21,550 nucleotides of DNA from Enterobacterales bacterium (GTDB lineage: Bacteria > Pseudomonadota > Gammaproteobacteria > Enterobacterales > Succinivibrionaceae): contig CAAGDP010000166.1 in assembly GCA_900768635.1 (NCBI GenBank), positions 1 through 21,550 on the forward strand, given 5' to 3'. The notes below the pieces were generated by a model, which made no database searches, had not been told where the DNA came from, and was given only the letters and a program-made list of their open reading frames with translations. Below, one piece after another: positions 14,501 to 21,550 of the stretch (position 1 is the stretch's first letter; the number at the start of each line of letters is the position of its first letter). A program made the translations under genes and the position numbers.

Positions 14501-14572
14501 AGTCTTCAATTCTGAAAAAAACTCTGTATACAGCTCATCAACATTGAACTGCTCATCTAGCTGAGGAATCAT
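11504..14572 (-). CDS. ydiJ: FAD/4Fe-4S oxidoreductase YdiJ (D-2-hydroxyacid dehydrogenase type)
   Basis: A 1022-aa fusion enzyme, close in length to E. coli YdiJ (1018 aa) and similar to it throughout. The FAD-binding PCMH-type domain is at about residues 30-250 (P-R-G-G-G-T-G-T-N-G-Q near 85). The FAD-linked oxidase C-terminal domain follows to about 540 (E-D-T-C-V-P-P, G-H-V-D-S-G-V-L-H-V-R-P, W-G-E-H-G-R-G). Ferredoxin-like Cys sets lie near 575-590 and 665-680 (C-L-A-C-K-A-C-S-N-Q-C-P), and a C-C-G-M-A-G motif near 948 belongs to the CCG domain. Relatives oxidise D-lactate or D-2-hydroxyglutarate and pass electrons to the quinone pool. The substrate here is inferred. The ATG at 14572 was chosen: AAAGGA lies 9 nt upstream and MIPQ is the family start; an upstream start would add 23 unmatched residues. 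Confidence 0.95.
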   Translation of the reverse strand: MIPQLDEQFNVDELYTEFFSELKTQGFQGDIETDYSSRLAVATDNSVYQWLPQGVLFPRSVSDVKLMASLAAQKKYESVKLTPRGGGTGTNGQSLNNGAVVDMSRHLNVILSYNKKDQTVRVQPGVVKDQLNAYLKGSGYFFAPELSTSNRATIGGMISTDASGQGSLVYGKTSQHVESVTVVLYDGSECEFKPVKGEELKNKLALSGLEGDIYRAVYDIARGKRQEIEATFPPLTRFLTGYDLMHVYDPNEDSLDLSRLICGGEGTLAFVVEACLSLNKVPEHRALVNIKYDSFDSALRHAQVIVSSGCLSVETVDSKVLNLAKTDIIWYSVRDLISDVPDKDMQGINIVEFAGDDLQEIQKKVSELSTRLDEQISAGEAGVIGYQSTFDLQGILSVYAMRKKAVGLLGKAEGDAKPIAFTEDTCVPPEHLADYILEFRELLDSKNLTYGMFGHVDSGVLHVRPALDMCDPEQERLLGELTGKIVDLTAKYGGLMWGEHGRGFRSQYGPKYFGDLFDELRKVKKVFDPFNKINPGKICTPYGSSDELVKVDAPKRGTYDREIPLEVRRGFGDVMICNGNGACFNYDVNSPMCPSYKLLRDRRMSPKGRATLAREWLRELQRSGFDILKEEQQGGKFSIKDLLQREINTVRHKLGAHDFSCEVMEALGQCLACKACSNQCPVKVDIADFRSRFMHLYYRRYQRPLRDYCVAHVEKLLPVMSKMPKTMNLLMGNPLSRFATRHLMGLADLPSLSSPSLPDLVSDLDLMVFDLEKVRQMSEEERSKAVFMVQDPFTSCYDAPVVADALRLMKHLGYQPCILPFHPNGKVQHVRGFLERFARTAASGADFLNTLADLNVTLVGIDPAMVICYRDEYKKILGAERGSFEVLLLQEWLLKHISGNEDQSSSTGNEEYFLMTHCQEKTFKPSANNDWVKILAFFGLKLKPVAVGCCGMAGMYGHEKVHLEESKRIYNQSFGPAVRKYGVDRCLVTGYSCRSQVKRMEGKEPMHPVQAIAKYLQLTSDK

Positions 14573-14765
14573 GGTGCATAATCCTTTAAAAAAAATAACT
14601 GCGGCTGAATTAACAACGGGAAAAGCCGGTTTTCTACTCAAACAGAAAATTGAATGCTGTTACCGCATATTTGTAATAAGATAACCATCCTGCATTATAA
14701 CGTATATTTGCACTATGTTGGAAAATTGCTGGCTTACTGCAGAAAAATGCAGGGACGGATACGGT

Positions 14766-14954
14766 TTAAGGACGAAGTGAGGAATCAGATCCATCGCTAT
14801 AGATATAGCTATGAGTATGAGCAGTATTCTGCTCCTCGGTATGAGATGCAGGTACATCAGGCACAAATAATAAAGTCAGAGAAATCACTAAAATAGAAGC
14901 AACTAGAACATAAATAGTCCCGGCAAGAATATCTCTGCTTCTAACTGATTTCAT
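14766..14954 (-). CDS. Small single-span membrane protein
   Basis: A 62-aa protein not recognised as a known family. Residues 1-8 are basic. Residues about 9-31 form one strongly hydrophobic segment (I-L-A-G-T-I-Y-V-L-V-A-S-I-L-V-I-S-L-T-L-L). The rest is polar, with several His, Ser and Asp. Positive residues at the N-terminus predict an N-in orientation with the short tail in the periplasm. AGGAG lies 6 nt before the ATG, which is the main support for a real gene. It is about 190 bp upstream of ydiJ on the same strand and could share its transcript. Confidence 0.5.
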   Translation of the reverse strand: MKSVRSRDILAGTIYVLVASILVISLTLLFVPDVPASHTEEQNTAHTHSYIYSDGSDSSLRP

Positions 14955-15296
14955 GAAAACTCCTGATCATCCACAAATACTGTTACAAGATAACGTTGTT
15001 CATTTTCCATTACTTCTTTTAAAAATTCGAACATAATACATCATCATTGTGAACCATCTGCAATTCTGGATCACAATTCAGAAATCTGATCCCTGCAACT
15101 CATAAGATCAGAACTTCTGATCCCGGTAATATGTCAGTTAATCCGGAAGCATACTTTGCGTTCACAAAAATAGCAGTACAACGGCAACAGTTTCATAAAC
15201 ACCGCAACATTGTCCGGATGATGATCTCTTGCCACAGATCTAGGATAATATAGATATTATTACCTCATTGTTTCTTACCGGGAGAACTTATCAGAA
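14955..15296. other. Intergenic region upstream of the dihydroorotase gene, with palindromes
   Basis: No gene is visible here. The region contains a perfect 17-bp palindrome GATCAGAA-C-TTCTGATC (15106-15122). Just before it is an inverted pair GGATCA/TGATCC (15068-15073, 15087-15092). Both share a TGATC half-site, so they may be operators for one dimeric regulator of the flanking divergent genes. Confidence 0.4.
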
Positions 15297-16643
15297 ATGC
15301 AGGCTACACTTATTGAAAATGCAACGATCGTCAATGAAGGAAAATCTTTTGAAGGAAGTGTCAAAATCAGGGACGGGAGAATTATCGAAATTGGCAGTTC
15401 CCTGTCTTTTGACGGTGTAAATACCATAGTGAATGCAGAAGGACTGCACCTTCTGCCCGGTATGATAGACGATCAGGTTCATTTCCGGGAGCCTGGAGCA
15501 ACAGGTAAAGCTACCATCAAAACCGAAGCAGTTGCAGCGGTAGCCGGTGGAACTACCAGCTTTATGGATATGCCTAATACCAGTCCACAGACGGTAACTG
15601 TGGAAGAATGGGAGAAAAAAATGGCAATCGGATCCCGGGATTCCATTGCCAATTACGGTTTTTTTCTGGGAGCGACCAACGATAATCTGGATGAACTGAA
15701 AAAAATGGATATCTGCAGATGTCCCGGTATCAAGGTTTTTATGGGCTCTTCCACCGGCAATATGCTGGTGGACAAAGAGCAGTCTCTGGAGGGGATCTTC
15801 AAAGAAAGTCGCGCCATAATCGCCACCCACTGTGAAAAAACTGACATTATTCAGGAAAACGAGAAACTTGCCAGAGAAAAATATGGGGAAAATGTACCCT
15901 TTAAATGTCATCCCCTGATTCGTTCCCGGGAAGCTTGTCTGGAATCCACCCGTCTTGCTGTCAGCCTTGCTCAGACATTTAATTCCCAGCTCCACATTTT
16001 CCACCTGTCCACCAGTGATGAAGTTGAATTACTGCGCAATATCAACTCCGGAAAAAACTTCAGTGCCAAAAACATCACCGGGGAAGCATGTCTGCCCCAT
16101 CTGATTTTTACCGATAATGACTATGAACGTCTGGGAGCAAAAATCAAATGTAATCCGGCCATTAAAACCGTTAATGACCGTCAGGCACTTATTCAGGGGA
16201 TTAATGATGGAGTGATTGACATTATCGCCACCGATCATGCCCCGCATCTGGAGCAGGAAAAAGCTGCCGCCTACTTCAAGGCTCCTTCCGGAATTCCAAT
16301 GTGTCAGCACTCCCTGTCCGCTCTTCTGGAACTGTATCACCGCAATGAACTGTCTCTGGAAACAATTGTATCAGCCACCTCCCACAATGTAGCCCGCCGT
16401 TACCATATTCAAGATCGGGGCTTTATCAGGGAAGGTTATTTTGCCGATCTGGTATTGGTTGACTTAAACGGACGCCAGACTGTAACCAAAGATCAAATTC
16501 TCTATAAATGCGGATGGTCACCCTTTGAAGGAAAAACCTTCCCTTCCCGAATCATATCCACCTGGGTTAATGGAGAACTGGCATTCTGCGAAGGTGTACT
16601 GTGCAAAACCTCCGCCGGTATGGCTATGTTCTACGACAGATAG
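15297..16643 (+). CDS. Dihydroorotase, type I-like amidohydrolase
   Basis: A 448-aa cyclic amidohydrolase. Dihydroorotase closes carbamoyl-aspartate to dihydroorotate in pyrimidine synthesis. Metal and substrate residues seen: Q60-V-H62-F-R-E-P-G, P-N94-T, the likely carbamylated K146 in G-I-K-V-F-M-G-S, H178 (T-H-C-E), H236 (F-H-L-S-T) and D313 (A-T-D-H-A-P-H). The canonical first His of the H-x-H pair is Gln here, a variant that I recall in some Bacteroidetes-like enzymes. The length is that of the long type I group and not the roughly 345-aa PyrC of E. coli. The ATG is 12 nt from GGGAG, rather far. A related dihydropyrimidinase-like role cannot be excluded, but G-F-x-D-P-style features and the E-P-G motif favour dihydroorotase. 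Confidence 0.85.
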   Translation: MQATLIENATIVNEGKSFEGSVKIRDGRIIEIGSSLSFDGVNTIVNAEGLHLLPGMIDDQVHFREPGATGKATIKTEAVAAVAGGTTSFMDMPNTSPQTVTVEEWEKKMAIGSRDSIANYGFFLGATNDNLDELKKMDICRCPGIKVFMGSSTGNMLVDKEQSLEGIFKESRAIIATHCEKTDIIQENEKLAREKYGENVPFKCHPLIRSREACLESTRLAVSLAQTFNSQLHIFHLSTSDEVELLRNINSGKNFSAKNITGEACLPHLIFTDNDYERLGAKIKCNPAIKTVNDRQALIQGINDGVIDIIATDHAPHLEQEKAAAYFKAPSGIPMCQHSLSALLELYHRNELSLETIVSATSHNVARRYHIQDRGFIREGYFADLVLVDLNGRQTVTKDQILYKCGWSPFEGKTFPSRIISTWVNGELAFCEGVLCKTSAGMAMFYDR

Positions 16644-16902
16644 GAATGACTTTTTTTTGATACAATGCTCACATTGGAAAAAAGATCCTTACCATTGTGT
16701 GTATTTTAAAATCAATTGTGCTATTGTTGTGTAAATTAGGGATTGTTGCAGATGGATCTTAACCATACTTTATTTTTATGAACAAAAGATCTTTTCCCAC
16801 CTGATAATTATTAAATAACATCCCTATAAGTTATTTTCACAGCATTTATCTTCGTAGCATTAAAATGATGCAAAGGAAAAGCTTGAAGAAGCGAGAGAGC
16901 AT

Positions 16903-19185
16903 ATGATTGATAATTCTAATAAAAAGCTTCCTGATCAAAAAGGAAACAGCAGGCCAAAAAATCAAGATATGGACTCATCATCCAGCAGCAAAACTTCCAA
17001 GGAAAGTAAGAAAGACACGAAAAAACAACCTGGCGTAAAAGCAGTTTCAGGATCTGAAACGAGCAAAAAGCAGTCAACATTCTTCAGGAAAAAGGAAAAT
17101 GCCGGAAAAGAGGAAAAGCAGTCAGCAACCACTCAGGATAAAAGCAAGAAGAAACGTTCTTTCTTCTCCAGCCTGCGGCGTTTTGTATCTCTGTCCAACA
17201 TTTCCATTGTCAATGTAGTACACATTGGCTTCTCCATACTTGTGCTTAATATCTGTATCAATACCGCTATTACCTATTCCAGCCTTACAGATCTGCAGAA
17301 TGCTTTCAACGTGGTTTCCGAAAAAGCCACTCCTCTTGCATTAAATGCCAAGACTCTGGAAGCGGATCTTCTGTCGGCACATAATGTTCTCAACCAGATC
17401 ATCACTGAAAAAGCTCAGGAAAATATCCCTGAACTGGAGCAGAAACTGGTTCAGTTAAAAAAGGAATACCAGAATAATCTGGAGCTGTTTAAGCAGGCGG
17501 CTCAGGATGATAAGGTTCTTATGGAAATAATTTCCGGAATCGAAACTATTTCCAATCAGTATTTTGATGCCACTCGGGAATTGCCGTCACTGCGGGTAGA
17601 ACTTCTCCAGAGAACAGCAACGGTGGCCAAACAGAAAGCATCCTTCTCCGGTCTGTTACGCTTCTTTAATGATGAAGAAAGCAACTATTTCAATAAAATT
17701 GATGACGACTTTCTGAAGGACAGCTTCCGCTGTATGAAAGCTGCGCAAAGTACCATTGAAGCAAATACCACTCAGGCTCTGGATACAGAAATTCCGGAAA
17801 AAATTCAGAAAGCAATCGATTCCAACCGGGACTTCATTAAAGAATTCAACATGAATCTTAATGATCTCAAAAGAGAGCTTAAAGATCTGGATAACAATCT
17901 GGGTACCTATATCAATACCTTTGTGTACGATACTACCAATCCAAAGGGACTTCTCAGTCAGCATCAGATCCTGGTTGATGAAATCATTAAAACTCAGGAA
18001 GTTGCTGATAACGCCAAAGTTCTTATTGAAAAGGTACGTACCACCATTAAACAGGTCCAGGCACTTTCCGATTCCATTATTCAAACCAGTAACAGCATTG
18101 CAGCTACCATATTTGATAAAAGTAATCTGATCCAGATGTTTGCTGTGGTTATTGCCATTCTTATCGCGGTATTTATCGCCTTTCTGGTAGGTCGTTCCAT
18201 CAGAATACCTCTCAGCAGAATTCTATCTACCATTTCATCGATGTCTGATGGTGATTACACTCAGAATCTGGAATATAACGCCCGGAATGAATTTGGAAAA
18301 CTCACCTGGCAGCTGAACAAGCTCCGTATTCAGTTCGCTGACGTTTTACGCCAGATGGCCGAAGCTTCAAATAAGGTAAAGCAGGCAGCTGAAATCAATA
18401 AAGTATCATCAGCCAATACAGCCAGCGGTATTCAAACTCAGCAGCAAATGACGGAAGCCATGGTTACCTCCATGGATGAAATGCGAGCCTCCGGTGCCGA
18501 AGTTGCCAACGCAGCTAATCGTACCCACGATATAGTTCTTCAGGCCGGTGATGCAGTTACCAACGGCTGTGATGTCATTAACAGAACCATCGACTCCACT
18601 AAAATTCTGGCAGACAAAATTCAGTCCACCGGAGATATTGTCAATCAGGTAAGTACCATGAGTAACAATATCAGCACAGTTATTCAGGTTATTCGTTCCG
18701 TAGCCGATCAGACTAACCTTCTGGCACTGAATGCAGCAATTGAAGCTGCCCGGGCCGGTGAACATGGTCGTGGCTTTGCAGTGGTGGCAGATGAAGTACG
18801 CAGCCTTGCCAATAAAACAGCTGAATCAACCAATGAAATCAGAAAAGTTATAGAAGGACTTCAATCCTCAGTGTCACTGGCGGTTTCTTCCATGGAGGAA
18901 TGTCGCTCAGAAATGGAAATATCCATTAAGCAGACTACGGATGTAAACGAAGCTATTCAACAGATTCAGTCTTCATTAAATACCATCAGTGAATACTCGG
19001 ATCATATTGTAAATGCTGCTGCCGAGCAGGAGCAGAATACTTCTGAAGTAGCTCTCAACATTCACACTATTGCATCTATTTCTGAAACAAACGTTAAAGA
19101 AATCGACAAGGTAAACCATGCCTGCATTGACCTGAACAATCTTGCAAATTCCCAGGCTGATGCCGTACAGAAGTTTAAATTCTAA
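16903..19185 (+). CDS. Methyl-accepting chemotaxis protein with long basic N-terminus
   Basis: A 760-aa transmembrane chemoreceptor that would signal through CheW/CheA to the flagellar motor. Residues 1-95 are a Lys/Ser-rich cytoplasmic extension with little predicted structure. The first membrane span is about 100-122. A large, mostly helical periplasmic sensor spans about 125-408. The second span is 409-431 (A-V-V-I-A-I-L-I-A-V-F-I-A-F), followed by a HAMP domain to about 485. The signalling hairpin has its tip at about 605-625 (N-L-L-A-L-N-A-A-I-E-A-A-R-A-G-E-H-G-R-G). No C-terminal NWETF-type tether is present. The helical sensor gives no ligand clue. It is a single-gene unit ended by a strong terminator. 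I could not identify a sigma-28 promoter in the 258 bp upstream. Confidence 0.93.
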   Translation: MIDNSNKKLPDQKGNSRPKNQDMDSSSSSKTSKESKKDTKKQPGVKAVSGSETSKKQSTFFRKKENAGKEEKQSATTQDKSKKKRSFFSSLRRFVSLSNISIVNVVHIGFSILVLNICINTAITYSSLTDLQNAFNVVSEKATPLALNAKTLEADLLSAHNVLNQIITEKAQENIPELEQKLVQLKKEYQNNLELFKQAAQDDKVLMEIISGIETISNQYFDATRELPSLRVELLQRTATVAKQKASFSGLLRFFNDEESNYFNKIDDDFLKDSFRCMKAAQSTIEANTTQALDTEIPEKIQKAIDSNRDFIKEFNMNLNDLKRELKDLDNNLGTYINTFVYDTTNPKGLLSQHQILVDEIIKTQEVADNAKVLIEKVRTTIKQVQALSDSIIQTSNSIAATIFDKSNLIQMFAVVIAILIAVFIAFLVGRSIRIPLSRILSTISSMSDGDYTQNLEYNARNEFGKLTWQLNKLRIQFADVLRQMAEASNKVKQAAEINKVSSANTASGIQTQQQMTEAMVTSMDEMRASGAEVANAANRTHDIVLQAGDAVTNGCDVINRTIDSTKILADKIQSTGDIVNQVSTMSNNISTVIQVIRSVADQTNLLALNAAIEAARAGEHGRGFAVVADEVRSLANKTAESTNEIRKVIEGLQSSVSLAVSSMEECRSEMEISIKQTTDVNEAIQQIQSSLNTISEYSDHIVNAAAEQEQNTSEVALNIHTIASISETNVKEIDKVNHACIDLNNLANSQADAVQKFKF

Positions 19186-19210
19186 ACCTCACACTTAATC
19201 TTTACCGGCT

Positions 19211-19235
19211 CCAGGTCCTGTGACCTGGATTTTTT
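19211..19235 (+). terminator. Rho-independent terminator after the chemoreceptor gene
   Basis: CCAGGTC (19211-19217), loop CTGT and GACCTGG (19222-19228) form a 7-bp stem followed by A and six T. The T-run touches the left end of the IS66-type element. Confidence 0.93.
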
Positions 19236-19548
19236 GTATTAGGTCTTAAACCCTAATTTTTAAACTGTTCTGAGAGGAATTATACCATCTAAAAGATGGT
19301 CGATTTCACTCAATTTTCGCATGTAAATTTTGCGAGATATACATCACATTCCGGAGTAAAAATATTTTTTTTTGAAGGTATGTGTAAATTGCCTCTAGCA
19401 AGCGTTCTACTGCGATGTTTTTTCTTTGATGGCACTTTTGTCATTTTTTCACGTCAGGGATCCCTATGAGCAATATACAGGCATATACGGATCTTTTAGA
19501 GAGTCAGTGTTATTAAAAACAGGAGTTTAAAAGCCCGAAAAAAAGTGT

Positions 19549-19558
19549 TTGGTATAAT
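19549..19558 (+). promoter_or_regulatory. -10 element of the IS66 transposase gene
   Basis: A perfect TATAAT at 19553-19558 lies 39 bp before the transposase ATG. It is preceded by TTGG rather than a canonical TG extension. No clear -35 is seen at 17 bp. Confidence 0.4.
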
Positions 19559-19597
19559 ACTTACATAGAATAATATCAGCAATATTAAGGGTTGACG

Positions 19598-21526
19598 ATG
19601 TCAAAGGAAGAGATTAAAGCTCAATTTGATTCTGTAGTAGAGCAGTTAAATGGAGAATTATCCAAACTGCCAGAATCTGTATCTCTTCTTGTTAATCTTC
19701 TGGTTGCGACCTTCAATATGCTTTTTGAACTTACTACAAATCAGACAGATAATCTAAAGGTATCTATAGATTCGCTAAAACAGACGATAGAGCAACAAAC
19801 ACAAACGATAGAAAATCTGACAAAGTCAAATCAGGAACTTTTAGAAAATCAGGGGCAGAAAAATCAGCAGATATTACAACTCCAGGAACTGATAAAGTCA
19901 TTAAAGACTCTTGTTAAATCGAAGAATGTAGATTTGGATGCATTGAAGCGGCTTCTGTTTCAGGGAGGCAGAGAGCAAAAAGAGCAGCCGGCAGCACAGA
20001 AAGAAATTGAAAAATCGCAGATTAAAAGACAGAACAGCAAAACCAGAAAAAGGCTGAATAATAAGACAAAAATGGAATACTGCGATGTTGAACAGGCAAA
20101 TTTTCTTGATGTAAACGGAAACGTTTTAGAGGTCTCAACCAGAGAGGAAGCTTCAGCAGCAGTTCCCCAGCAGATTGAAAAGGATGGGAAAAAGTATGCA
20201 TTCAAAGGCTGGAAAGAATGTTCTGATAATAAAATAACGACCGTTACAACAAAGGTTAAAGTTACAAAATACGTTCCCTTATATGAAGAAATCCGGGAAT
20301 ATGAATCAGCACCGGATGCTGAAGCAGAACATATTGCAGAACAGGATTCAGCAAATAGAAATACTCCTGCTACAACAATTATCGGTTTAGATCCGGAAAA
20401 AGATTTTCTTCCAAAGACTGTATTCGGTTTCGATTTTATGTCAGAGGTGATTGAATCCAGGATGATGAATCGAATACCGATGAACAGGATAGCTAGGGCA
20501 TTCAGTGATGCACTCGGGTTCACTGTAACGAGACAGCAGCTTGCAAGATATTCTATATTCGCTGCAGACTGGATAGAGCCTGCTTATCAATATTTGATTA
20601 GCAAAGTGCTGGATAACAAGGTAATACATCTTGATGAGACCTTTATTCATTGTCAGGAAGAAAAGAACAACCGCCAGTACATGATAGTGTTTACATCAGC
20701 TACCGGGTGTTTCTATCACTATGCAAACACCAGGTCGCAGACCGTACCGTTTACAATTCTGCAGAATCATTTTGACGGCAGGAACTGGGTCGATAACAAT
20801 GGCAACAATATCGTGATTTCAACAGACGGATGGTACGATGTAGAATGGTTAAAGGATGATACAGAAAACTTCTACGCAGTTCTGGTAGGTTGCATGGTTC
20901 ATCTTCGCAGATATTTCTGGGACGTTTATGCCGTGCATCCGAATCACAGGAATGCTGACAGTGAGGAATACATAATTTCGGAGAAGATTGTAAATCATCT
21001 GAAACTTATCTTTTACATGGACAGGCAATGCAAAACTCCCGAAGAACGAACAAAAATAAGAAAAGAGGGAGATGCAAGAGAAAGTTTCAACGAAATTAAG
21101 AAACTGGTTGATGAATGCTACAGGAAGATGCAGGAATGCAAGAATCCTTCGGAGGTATATACAGCCAAATTTATAAAGGCGGTTAAGTACGCATATAACC
21201 AATGGGAAAAATTCACCAGAATTATGGATGATGGAAATGCTCCTCTGGATAACTCTGATGCAGAGAGAGCTATACGTGACTTTGCGGTATTAAGGCATTC
21301 AACTGCCAGTGGATTTGCTTCAGTTGAAGGAGCAAAGTCTACAGCCGTATTCTCATCATTCCATGAAACATGTAAAAAACACGGAGTGCAGCTACGAGAA
21401 TACCTTGCGTACCTGTTCAGGTATATCGGACAGCATCGAAAAGAATTGACCGCTCCGGGTATTCAACCTGAAGAGAGAAATGCTATTCTTGAAAAGGCTA
21501 TGCCTTGGAATTTTAAGAAGGTCTAA
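19598..21526 (+). CDS. IS66-family transposase
   Basis: A 642-aa DDE transposase. Residues about 25-120 are a Gln-rich coiled coil, as in the leucine-zipper N-terminus of IS66 TnpC. Residues about 145-230 are a basic linker and a variable domain. The catalytic core supplies D346 (H-L-D-E-T), D410 (S-T-D-G-W) and E556 (N-S-D-A-E-R-A-I-R), all in IS66 contexts. The frame is intact with no stop or frameshift, so the element may be active. The ATG at 19598 was chosen because AAGGG lies 6 nt upstream; the TTG two codons earlier is not needed. A small hairpin, GGTCTAAA (21520-21527) with TTTAGACC (21535-21542), covers the stop codon and the right end. Confidence 0.93.
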   Translation: MSKEEIKAQFDSVVEQLNGELSKLPESVSLLVNLLVATFNMLFELTTNQTDNLKVSIDSLKQTIEQQTQTIENLTKSNQELLENQGQKNQQILQLQELIKSLKTLVKSKNVDLDALKRLLFQGGREQKEQPAAQKEIEKSQIKRQNSKTRKRLNNKTKMEYCDVEQANFLDVNGNVLEVSTREEASAAVPQQIEKDGKKYAFKGWKECSDNKITTVTTKVKVTKYVPLYEEIREYESAPDAEAEHIAEQDSANRNTPATTIIGLDPEKDFLPKTVFGFDFMSEVIESRMMNRIPMNRIARAFSDALGFTVTRQQLARYSIFAADWIEPAYQYLISKVLDNKVIHLDETFIHCQEEKNNRQYMIVFTSATGCFYHYANTRSQTVPFTILQNHFDGRNWVDNNGNNIVISTDGWYDVEWLKDDTENFYAVLVGCMVHLRRYFWDVYAVHPNHRNADSEEYIISEKIVNHLKLIFYMDRQCKTPEERTKIRKEGDARESFNEIKKLVDECYRKMQECKNPSEVYTAKFIKAVKYAYNQWEKFTRIMDDGNAPLDNSDAERAIRDFAVLRHSTASGFASVEGAKSTAVFSSFHETCKKHGVQLREYLAYLFRYIGQHRKELTAPGIQPEERNAILEKAMPWNFKKV

Positions 21527-21550
21527 ACTGGGATTTTAGACCTAATACAA

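Larger units (their letters stand above)
19234..21550 (+). mobile_element. IS66-family insertion sequence, single-ORF type
   Basis: An element of about 2.3 kb bounded by inverted ends: TTGTATTAGGTCT at 19234-19246, with its exact inverse at 21538-21550. The match continues imperfectly inward (TTAAACCC against AAAATCCC). The only gene is an IS66-type transposase; the tnpA and tnpB accessory genes of classical IS66 elements are absent, as in the ISBst12-like group. The window stops at the right end, so the target duplication cannot be checked and the exact tips are uncertain by a few bases. The inner 360 bp before the gene carry only a small hairpin (CCATCT/AGATGG, 19285-19299) and a promoter-like site. 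Confidence 0.88.

Noticed and set aside
14573..14641. 23-residue N-terminal extension of YdiJ
   Set aside because: The family starts with M-I-P-Q, which has its own AAAGGA site. The extension has no counterpart in E. coli YdiJ.
15291..16004. 237-codon minus-strand frame opposite the dihydroorotase gene
   Set aside because: It is antisense to a well-conserved enzyme, with no ribosome site and no domain.
16644..16902. Sigma-28 promoter for the chemoreceptor gene
   Set aside because: I looked for TAAA-N15-GCCGATAA-like sequences and found only weak partial matches, so no promoter is called.
19430..19450. Possible sigma-54 promoter inside the IS66 element (TGGCAC at 19430-19435)
   Set aside because: The -12 part lacks the GC dinucleotide at the required spacing, so the match is only half a promoter.

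Overview
The window looks like a piece of a motile, Gram-negative gammaproteobacterial chromosome. It holds an E. coli-like menI/ydiJ pair, a flgBCDE hook and rod operon behind a sigma-54 promoter, MSHA-like type IV pilins, SlyD and an orphan chemoreceptor. The gene mix and moderate G+C would fit an anaerobic gut lineage such as Succinivibrionaceae, but that placement is inference, not proof. Both window edges fall in multicopy-type sequence: a PF09820 AAA-ATPase-like gene on the left and an IS66-type insertion sequence on the right. This would fit a contig bounded by repeats.

Positions 1-2000 are AT-rich accessory DNA. A truncated AAA-ATPase-like gene reads out of the left edge. Short repeats at 231-308 and 1422-1516 resemble the ends of mobile elements. 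Between them lies a small gene cluster (350-1371) encoding an unrecognised protein and a KfrA-like DNA-binding coiled-coil protein whose frame is interrupted by one stop codon. Two identical 17-bp GGTGTAAT tandem sites bracket the KfrA-like frame, and a variant lies inside it.

Positions 2013-5082 form a tight four-gene unit: two paralogous MSHA-like pilins, then pseF and pseG of the pseudaminic acid pathway. It suggests that a surface appendage, pilus or flagellum, is glycosylated. A 16-A tract lies just upstream of the first pilin gene. A lipoprotein gene with TssJ-like features follows. It converges on slyD across a palindromic terminator, and SlyD carries an expanded tandem His/Cys metal-binding tail.

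Positions 7290-10282 hold the minus-strand flgBCDE operon, with a -24/-12 promoter upstream of flgB and a rho-independent terminator right after flgE. Divergent from it is a Nudix hydrolase gene. Next come menI and ydiJ on the minus strand, a small membrane protein gene, a type I-like dihydroorotase, and a large chemoreceptor with an unusual Lys/Ser-rich cytoplasmic N-terminus. The chemoreceptor terminator runs directly into a single-ORF IS66-type element with inverted ends at 19234 and 21550.

I saw no tRNA, rRNA or CRISPR array. I did not find a clearly new defence or biosynthetic system. The best leads are the pilin/pseudaminate operon with its A-tract, the KfrA-like locus with its repeated sites, and the repeat-expanded SlyD tail.
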